A DNA stretch of 19,090 nucleotides from Natrialbaceae archaeon (GTDB taxonomy: Archaea; Halobacteriota; Halobacteria; Halobacteriales; Natrialbaceae). The notes under the pieces were generated by a model, which saw only the letters and a list, made by a program, of their open reading frames with translations, searched no databases and had not been told where the DNA came from. The stretch spans positions 1 through 19,090 of the forward strand of contig PUKM01000280.1 in the NCBI GenBank assembly GCA_003552325.1. The letters are read 5' to 3'. The number at the start of each line of letters is the position of its first letter. The first letter of the stretch is position 1. Of the stretch, positions 14,147-19,090 are shown piece by piece. The position numbers were made by a program, and so were the translations under genes.

Positions 14147-14815
14147 TCAGCGATCCGTTGACCCTGACTCAAGTCGGCCCCGCAATTGGTCGGAGATGCC
14201 GATCAAGTACGTCGTCCCGAAGATGGCGACCAGCAGGCCACCGATCGAGTTGTAGACGAGATCGAGAACAGTGTCATCGAGGCCGTACTGGGTGAGAACT
14301 CGAGGGATACCAAGCACCTGTGCACCGATAGCGACGTAGAACTCGATGAGTTCCCAGAAAACGCCGAAGGCCATCACGAAAATCAGGAGATACACGAGGG
14401 TGAACTTCGGGCCCATGTGGAGGTGTTCGGTATGTTCTTGAAAGGCTCGCGTTATTGCATAGGCCGATCCGACGACCAGCGACGAGGACAGCGCGTGTGT
14501 CATATGATCCCACCACCACGTCGCACCGTACAGACTCTCGAAATCGAGCCCGGGAAGCGGCACCGTTCCGAGCGCGTGTAGAGACATCGCCAGCGTGATC
14601 CAGAGGACGAGTCCCACGTTCATAGTAATCTCGTATTTTCGCTCCAGTACTGCCGGTAACTGCGTGACCAACAGGCCGATCGTGGCATTAGTCATGATCG
14701 AGGCGTCTCCAACGTACAACCCGATACCGAGGAGGACAACCATCATCAACTGAAGAAGCCTAACGAGTGCGGCTTGTGTGCGCCCGGAGACCAGCACCTT
14801 GGTTCTGCCGCTCAT
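14147..14815 (-). CDS. DUF2238-like membrane protein
   Basis: 222 residues from the ATG at 14815. The frame is open far upstream, but that part lies wholly inside the preceding gene and is a shadow; the ATG overlaps the preceding stop by one base (TGATG), which sets the start. Six to seven helices are predicted. WWWDHMTHALSSSLVVGSAY and FGVFWELIEFYVAI followed by TVLDLVYNSIGGLL carry the spaced D-H-x-x-H, W-E and D-x-x-x-N-x-x-G signature of the DUF2238/YjdF family (PF09997, related to VanZ-type membrane proteins). Function is unknown. It is the second gene of a two-gene operon and converges with the winged-helix gene. Confidence 0.8.
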   Translation of the reverse strand: MSGRTKVLVSGRTQAALVRLLQLMMVVLLGIGLYVGDASIMTNATIGLLVTQLPAVLERKYEITMNVGLVLWITLAMSLHALGTVPLPGLDFESLYGATWWWDHMTHALSSSLVVGSAYAITRAFQEHTEHLHMGPKFTLVYLLIFVMAFGVFWELIEFYVAIGAQVLGIPRVLTQYGLDDTVLDLVYNSIGGLLVAIFGTTYLIGISDQLRGRLESGSTDR

Positions 14816-15417
14816 CAAGCGCTCACCCCTTCGCCACCGATATGGTCGAGATTGGCCCGGAGCCGGTGCCGGAAGTATCCTCTGAAGAGACCGCCGGCGA
14901 CGAACCCCGCGAGCGTCGCGGCAGTGAAGATCATCATCAGGTCGTCGTTGGTCTCGACGAAGACTGTTCCGAGATACTGAGACGAAACCGCCGAGCCGAC
15001 CGCCCAAAACCCCGCTGTCGCCAGTGTGGCAAGCACGACGAAAAACACGGCAAAGTTCGGCGTCATTCGAACCCGTCCCGTCAGCTGGAGCGAGACGACA
15101 ACGAGCATTCCCAGCGCTGCGATGCTGAGACCGGTGACGAAGTCGGCGAGAAAACTGAGGCCGATGCCCCCGACAGACAGGGGAATCGTACAGATTAGCA
15201 GGAGCGGCCACGGGACCGTACGGGTCCATGCTCTGCTTACGAGCGCCGGGGCGATGGCGACGAACGCCGCGAGAGCCGCCAGTGCCATCCGGACGAAAAG
15301 GAGCTCGAAGAGCGCAGTTATTGCTACGACGACGAGCGCGATAACGAGCAACCAAGAGATAGCCGCGTTGATCCGACTGTCCCTGACAAACCATTCCTCG
15401 GGTAACTGTTGGCTCAT
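14815..15417 (-). CDS. Multi-spanning membrane protein of unknown function
   Basis: 200 residues from the ATG at 15417. An upstream start at 15480 would add 21 polar residues, but a Shine-Dalgarno sequence GGAGGA lies 9 nt before the 15417 ATG, so I choose that one. After a short soluble start (MSQQLPEEWFVRDSRIN) there are about six hydrophobic segments between residues 18 and 180, ending in a positively charged GGLFRGYFRHRLRANLDH tail. The wording of the start, W-F-x-x-D-S-R-I-N, is not one I can tie to a named family. Its stop overlaps the start of the DUF2238-like gene, so the two products are made together and may form one complex, which is inference from coupling. Confidence 0.82.
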   Translation of the reverse strand: MSQQLPEEWFVRDSRINAAISWLLVIALVVVAITALFELLFVRMALAALAAFVAIAPALVSRAWTRTVPWPLLLICTIPLSVGGIGLSFLADFVTGLSIAALGMLVVVSLQLTGRVRMTPNFAVFFVVLATLATAGFWAVGSAVSSQYLGTVFVETNDDLMMIFTAATLAGFVAGGLFRGYFRHRLRANLDHIGGEGVSA

Positions 15418-15426
15418 GTTCGGTTT

Positions 15427-15432
15427 TCCTCC
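15427..15432 (-). promoter_or_regulatory. Shine-Dalgarno sequence deciding the start at 15417
   Basis: The minus strand reads GGAGGA with 9 nt to the ATG. Strong Shine-Dalgarno sites are uncommon in this window, where most starts look leaderless, so it supports the shorter start and an untranslated leader for this operon. Confidence 0.6.
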
Positions 15433-15823
15433 TTGACACGCCAGTCGCGAATCGTGCCGACGGGTGACAGCGTTTCGCACGACTCCTGTGGAACAGCCCC
15501 TAACAGCCAGCGAGGCTTGGCAGCGATTGCTACTGTCCGACTCTGGGGCGGGCGAGAGCGGAGTGGAACCCGTGCATTACCGCGCGGAGCGGTAGATTGA
15601 ATGAGAGCCCCCTCTGGCGATTCGACGCCGGTGGTCGGGCTTCGGTGGCTTCGGGAGCGAAGGCCCCCCAGAAGTGCTCCTCGTTCTCGACCGGGAGGGT
15701 GGTTCAGATGACCGCCGGTTCGAGTTGTTTCAGTCCCGTTCTGTATCTGGCGAATCAGCGTGACCCCTGGGTCTACGTGGCCCACTATGTTCTGATCGTT
15801 ACCGGCCAGAGTAACTGTCAGGG
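15433..15823. other. Intergenic stretch between DUF308 gene and membrane-protein operon
   Basis: About 390 bp with open frames on both strands but no recognisable protein. GTGACCC (15759-15765) and GGGTCAC near 15824 form a short inverted pair about 55 nt apart, and ACCCCTG occurs twice as a direct repeat in the same area. It probably contains the leader of the membrane-protein operon. I see no RNA gene. Confidence 0.35.
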
Positions 15824-16405
15824 TCACCCCTGACTCCCTCGTGGAACGTCTGGCGCGATCGGCTCACCGGTTCCGCGTCCGACGAGGATCATCGAGACCC
15901 CCGTCACGAGCAGGTTCACGCCGAGGAGGACGCCGATGGCCCAGCCCGCGCTGCTCGGGAAGCCAAGCCAGAGGAACCCGGCGAGCAGGAGCGAGATGCC
16001 ACCGCTGGCGAGAAGCCACGTGGTTCCGGGCTGTCCGCGACTTCGTAGCCCCCACGCGATCTCGACGAGGCCATCGGCAAGGAAAAAGGCGATGGCCAGG
16101 AGGGTCAACGTCGCCAGTCCGACGACCGGGTTCGCAATGAACGCAATCCCCGCGAAGCCGTAGAGGACGGCGAGTACCGCTTGCCCGAGCACGTTCCCAA
16201 GCGTCCCCGCCGAGAAGGCGTTCGCGGCGTGCACGAGCGCGCCGACGACGAGAACTGCGCCGAGCAAAATCGACACGGAGATTCCCGTAATTAGGGGAAA
16301 AACCACGGCGAGGAGTCCGAGTATCGCGATGATAACTCCGGCGGCCGTCGCGGAGCGGCCCCCAATGCGGTTCGGTTCGATATCGACAGAAGTGCTAGAT
16401 TTCAT
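15824..16405 (-). CDS. HdeD/DUF308 family membrane protein
   Basis: 193 residues with six regularly spaced helices (about 20-40, 43-63, 72-92, 95-115, 127-147 and 152-172), the arrangement of HdeD family proteins (DUF308, PF03729). ATAAGVIIAILGLLAVVFPL with ISVSILLGAVLVVGALVHAA is one repeat unit, and TLLAIAFFLADGLVEIAWGL is the typical second-unit motif with the acidic residue after the Phe/Leu run. In enterobacteria HdeD is linked to acid resistance; in haloarchaea the role is not known. The C-terminal tail is short and polar. The gene has its own promoter region with an inverted repeat just upstream of the ATG. Confidence 0.9.
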   Translation of the reverse strand: MKSSTSVDIEPNRIGGRSATAAGVIIAILGLLAVVFPLITGISVSILLGAVLVVGALVHAANAFSAGTLGNVLGQAVLAVLYGFAGIAFIANPVVGLATLTLLAIAFFLADGLVEIAWGLRSRGQPGTTWLLASGGISLLLAGFLWLGFPSSAGWAIGVLLGVNLLVTGVSMILVGRGTGEPIAPDVPRGSQG

Positions 16406-16406
16406 C

Positions 16407-16437
16407 GCTCTCAGACTTTATTACGCCGTCTGAGGGC
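16407..16437 (-). promoter_or_regulatory. Inverted repeat at the HdeD-like gene promoter
   Basis: GCTCTCAGAC (16407-16416) and GTCTGAGGGC (16428-16437) match as inverted arms at 9 of 10 positions around an 11-nt AT-rich spacer. The left arm ends 2 nt before the ATG at 16405. A TATA-like CTTATGCC lies just upstream on the minus strand, about 30-38 nt from the ATG, so a protein bound here would cover the transcription start. Confidence 0.45.
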
Positions 16438-17106
16438 ATAAGTGGGTTAGATCGTTCAGTTGAATTTCTTCCGCACTCGAGATACCATCATCCGGTAAGT
16501 ATATCCAAATGTACAGTTCGGCTCGCGAATACGGCGATCTACCGACTGGGTATCGGCGCCGTCAGCGCACCAGTTTCGGACCAAACCGAACGTAACTGAC
16601 TTATCGAGCACACCTCCAGTGGCAGACGACCAGCTTGGAAGAGACACGACGACTATGTATTCAGGGTCTGATTTTGCTGACGGCCGTGACTCCTTGACCG
16701 CGGATTACTATCTTCCTAGAATTTGCTTCCGTCATGTTCAACCGGAGTCTCGCTAGTTTTCTTCGAGGGGCCTTGAATAGAGTTGGCGTAGCTTGATACA
16801 TAATTGCCGGTTGTGAATTCTCACTCAATGGGGCCCATAGCGGCGTTTCGCTCGGTCTACTATGTAATGACCTCCGATCAGAGGGGTGCTGCGTGGCAGC
16901 CCCCTTGGACGCGGTGCGCGACTAATACGCTGAATTCGCGGAGATTTCGGGGGCGATGATCGACTAGCGTTGTGACGGGAAAGCTGGTGCAGCGCATGTC
17001 GATTTGGAGGCAGAACTCATACACAGAGGATACCTGTAGTAGTCGTCTTCCGGATTTCCTCTAGATGTGGACGTGTTCTTGAGCGTGTACGGTTCAGTAT
17101 CTCGTA
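16438..17106. other. AT-richer stretch upstream of the transposase
   Basis: About 670 bp, lower in GC than the gene clusters. It includes a near-perfect hairpin at 16883-16904 (GGGG-T-GCTGC, loop GTG, GCAGC-CCC C, one bulged T), and the octamer TTGAATAG near 16771-16778 that also occurs in the IS5-type end at 13 kb. Short frames exist, none recognisable. It should contain the left end of the insertion sequence and its promoter, but I could not find a convincing terminal inverted repeat shared with the right flank. Confidence 0.4.
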
Positions 17107-18783
17107 GTGGCTTCGACTCTTATGTCTCGCCGAACTGTCTTTCGACGGATCGCCCAACGACAATACGGTGAGTGGCCGGCGTATAATTCGACACCACTAT
17201 ACGATCGAACGTCGCTCGCTGGACTGGAATCCGATATCCGGACAGTCTCAGAGACGTGGTTTGACCACGATAGTCACGAATCCGTCGAGGAGTTCGTCTG
17301 TGTACTCCCGCTAGCCTACTTCCGGTTCAGCGTCCACGATCGGTATGAGGGGTCGACCCGCTACCGTATGGACACCCTCTTTCGGGTGTTCGTACTGAAA
17401 GAACTCCACGGGTGGGAGCACGAAACAGCGCTCGTCGACTACCTCGGGACCCGTCCTGAACTCTGCGAGCAACTAGGTTTCGAGACGATCCCAGACCAGT
17501 CGACACTGTGGCGAAGCTGGCACGAGCGGTTCACCCCTGACCTCCGGGAGACGGCCGAGACGGCGGCTCGAACGATCCTCATCAAAGCCCAGAATGCGGG
17601 TGTCGAGACTCCGCGTGAACCGGCACGAAAGCTCCGATACTACGGGAACGTGTCGAGTGAGTCAGACCCGGATAATCAAACTAAGTTGAAGCAGGCAGAG
17701 AAGATTACCGACCACGTCAGCCGCATTGTTTTCCCGGCATTTTCGCTGGATCGTGGGGACGGCTGCGAGATCCACGAGAACGCCTACTGGGACTTACAGA
17801 CGTATCTGGGGCTTCGCGAGCGGCTGGCTGCTAACGAGGGCGCTCGTAGCTTCACCTACGAGTCGACTCGAGAGCGGACACCGTTGGGTCACGCCCATCG
17901 CGAGCAGATTCGCGATTTCTCGATCGAACGGATTCGAGAGATGTACCGACAGGCCGTTAACAGGCTCCTGAACAAGGTCGCGGAGACGGAGCAGTGCTTT
18001 CGAGCGGGCATCGTCGCCATCGATATCACCGAAGCCAATCCCTTCACCGGCAACAGAACGGGCCATGAAGATAAGATCATCGGGACGAAAGAGAAGACCG
18101 ACGAGTACGCCTACCAGTGGGCAACGGTCCAGCTAGTCGGCAACGCTGTCCCACTCGTACTTGATGCCCGCCCGGTACGGAAAGGCGAGTCACGAAAGGA
18201 GATCGTCGAGGACTTGCTGGATTCGGCTGAAGAGCTCGTTCACGTCGATAACGTCCTGATGGACCGGGAGTTCGATAGTCAACACGTTCTGGAGATGGTC
18301 AGCCGACGTGGGCTCTCCTACGTCGTGCCGAAGCGGATGCAGACTAGCGAGAAAGCCCAGGCAAAACGATTGCTCCAGCGCGATCAAGACCGGTACGAGA
18401 CCGACCGCAAACTCCATCTTGGGAAGAACGAGTGGCACGAGACGACGCTGATCTACCGCCGGAAAAAAGATTCTGAGCACGACGATTATCGGCAGTACTC
18501 GGTGTTCATGACGAATGGGGCCAGTGGCCACCTCACCGAGTACGGCTACAGGTGGGAAATTGAGAGTGGCTACAGATCGATAAAGCGATTCATGGCCGCC
18601 ACTACGTCGAAGAATTTCGGCCTTCGATTCTTTTATTTCGCGTTTGCGTGTCTCCTGTACTCGATTTGGCGAGCAGTCGATTTGTTGGTGCAGGTTGAGT
18701 TGACCGGTGAATATGAACATTCGCCGATCGTGACGGCCGACAATACGCTGACGCTGCTGAAGAAGGAGACTGGAATCGGGTAG
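17107..18783 (+). CDS. DDE transposase of an IS4-superfamily haloarchaeal insertion sequence
   Basis: 558 residues from a GTG at 17107; an ATG at codon 6 (17122) is an equally good start. The N-terminal 140 residues carry a helical DNA-binding region (RYRMDTLFRVFVLKELHGWE and PDQSTLWRSWHERFTPDL). The catalytic triad can be read as D306 in AIDITEANPF, D386 in LMDREFD and E486 in RWEIESGYRSIKRF, the Y-x-x-R-W-x-I-E-x-x-Y-R-x-x-K signature of DDE_Tnp_1/IS4-type enzymes. The frame is uninterrupted, so the enzyme may be functional. Length exceeds that of ISH3 or ISH8 transposases (about 390-450), and I do not assign it to a numbered ISH family. Flanks on both sides are AT-richer than the neighbouring genes. 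Confidence 0.9.
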   Translation: MASTLMSRRTVFRRIAQRQYGEWPAYNSTPLYDRTSLAGLESDIRTVSETWFDHDSHESVEEFVCVLPLAYFRFSVHDRYEGSTRYRMDTLFRVFVLKELHGWEHETALVDYLGTRPELCEQLGFETIPDQSTLWRSWHERFTPDLRETAETAARTILIKAQNAGVETPREPARKLRYYGNVSSESDPDNQTKLKQAEKITDHVSRIVFPAFSLDRGDGCEIHENAYWDLQTYLGLRERLAANEGARSFTYESTRERTPLGHAHREQIRDFSIERIREMYRQAVNRLLNKVAETEQCFRAGIVAIDITEANPFTGNRTGHEDKIIGTKEKTDEYAYQWATVQLVGNAVPLVLDARPVRKGESRKEIVEDLLDSAEELVHVDNVLMDREFDSQHVLEMVSRRGLSYVVPKRMQTSEKAQAKRLLQRDQDRYETDRKLHLGKNEWHETTLIYRRKKDSEHDDYRQYSVFMTNGASGHLTEYGYRWEIESGYRSIKRFMAATTSKNFGLRFFYFAFACLLYSIWRAVDLLVQVELTGEYEHSPIVTADNTLTLLKKETGIG

Positions 18784-19090
18784 ATAGGCACTCTGTCTGG
18801 GTTAGCGCGCCGTCTGAGTGGCTACACTATTGGAAGTCTCGAATATTCACCCATACGATCGGAAGTGTGACAAGAATGGCCGCTTGGAGAGTGATCTGAG
18901 GTAGTTTCTACGATCGCATCGGTCAAATTCACGCATCACAGCCTCGCTAAACCCACTGTAGTCTCAACTTCCCATAATCTCGGAGGATAGATTTGATGCG
19001 TGCCTTCTATCCAATTCTCATACCGTGTGCGAAAAGTCGTGGGGAGAGTCTCCACGAATTCTCAATAAAGTATCTGTTCAGTGGTTGCAA
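18784..19090. other. AT-richer right flank of the transposase
   Basis: This 307-bp end of the window has no confident gene. On the minus strand, short frames spell KARIKSILRDYGKLRLQWV (about 19009-18953) and, in another frame, SEAVMREFDRC followed by DRRNYLRSLSKRPFL, before a stop at 18847-18849. They could be parts of one decayed gene, but I recognise no family. The right end of the insertion sequence should lie here or just beyond the window. Confidence 0.3.

Noticed and set aside
14816..15439. N-terminal extension of the DUF2238-like frame to 15439
   Set aside because: The extension is Arg-rich and lies entirely within the upstream membrane-protein gene; the TGATG junction gives the natural start.
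16456..16647. 63-codon minus-strand frame upstream of the transposase
   Set aside because: No family resemblance, no ribosome-binding or TATA signal at a suitable distance, and atypical composition for this replicon.
16424..18818. Shared 11-mer CGCCGTCTGAG at 16424-16434 and 18808-18818 as a flanking repeat of the insertion sequence
   Set aside because: Eleven-base matches are expected by chance many times within 19 kb, and similarity does not extend beyond it.
16810..19065. GAATTCTCA in both flanks of the transposase as a terminal repeat
   Set aside because: The match is 9 bp, is in direct orientation apart from the palindromic GAATTC, and has no supporting extension.

Overview
The window looks like a piece of a haloarchaeal (class Halobacteria) genome. 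The coding regions are GC-rich with GC-ending codons, several soluble proteins are strongly acidic (one opens with a run of Glu/Asp), starts are mostly leaderless or preceded by TATA-like boxes, and the families present (DUF5518, winged-helix DUF7344-like, haloarchaeal transposases) are typical of that class. A ParA-type partition ATPase and its overlapping partner gene at the left edge suggest a plasmid, megaplasmid or secondary replicon; this is an inference, because the replication origin is not in the window.

Layout. 1-938 (+): 3' end of a ParA-type ATPase gene and an overlapping small gene with a Ser/Thr/Glu-rich linker and a ribbon-helix-helix-like tail. 1277-5182 (-): an AI-2E family transporter, a membrane protein made of MscS-type conserved TM helices but lacking the MscS beta domain, and a membrane-anchored metallophosphoesterase. 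5720-10263 (+): a four-gene run of DUF1269 protein, DUF389/TIGR00341 membrane protein, DHA2-type MFS exporter and small MscS channel, ending 6 nt before a striking 76-nt nested inverted repeat (10270-10345). 10548-13146: a scarred segment with a DUF5518 membrane protein, a broken GT4 glycosyltransferase, a ZIP-like membrane protein and the truncated end of an IS5-type insertion sequence, plus a second degenerate copy of the same IS end. 13328-14041 (+): a 72-residue unknown protein and a small winged-helix regulator. 14147-16405 (-): a two-gene operon of membrane proteins (the second DUF2238-like), then an HdeD/DUF308 protein. 17107-18783 (+): an apparently complete DDE transposase in AT-richer flanks.

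How the genes may work together. Nearly every intact gene outside partition, regulation and transposition encodes an integral membrane protein, and several belong to families linked to membrane tension, efflux or envelope stress (two MscS-related proteins, AI-2E, MFS, HdeD-like, DUF389). I read the centre as a membrane or osmotic stress island carried beside partition genes and reshaped by insertion sequences. I found no defence system, CRISPR array, tRNA or rRNA. The most unusual signals are non-coding: the 76-nt nested palindrome after the mscS-like gene, alternative hairpins between two transporter-type genes, a hairpin between convergent genes, and inverted repeats at two putative promoters.
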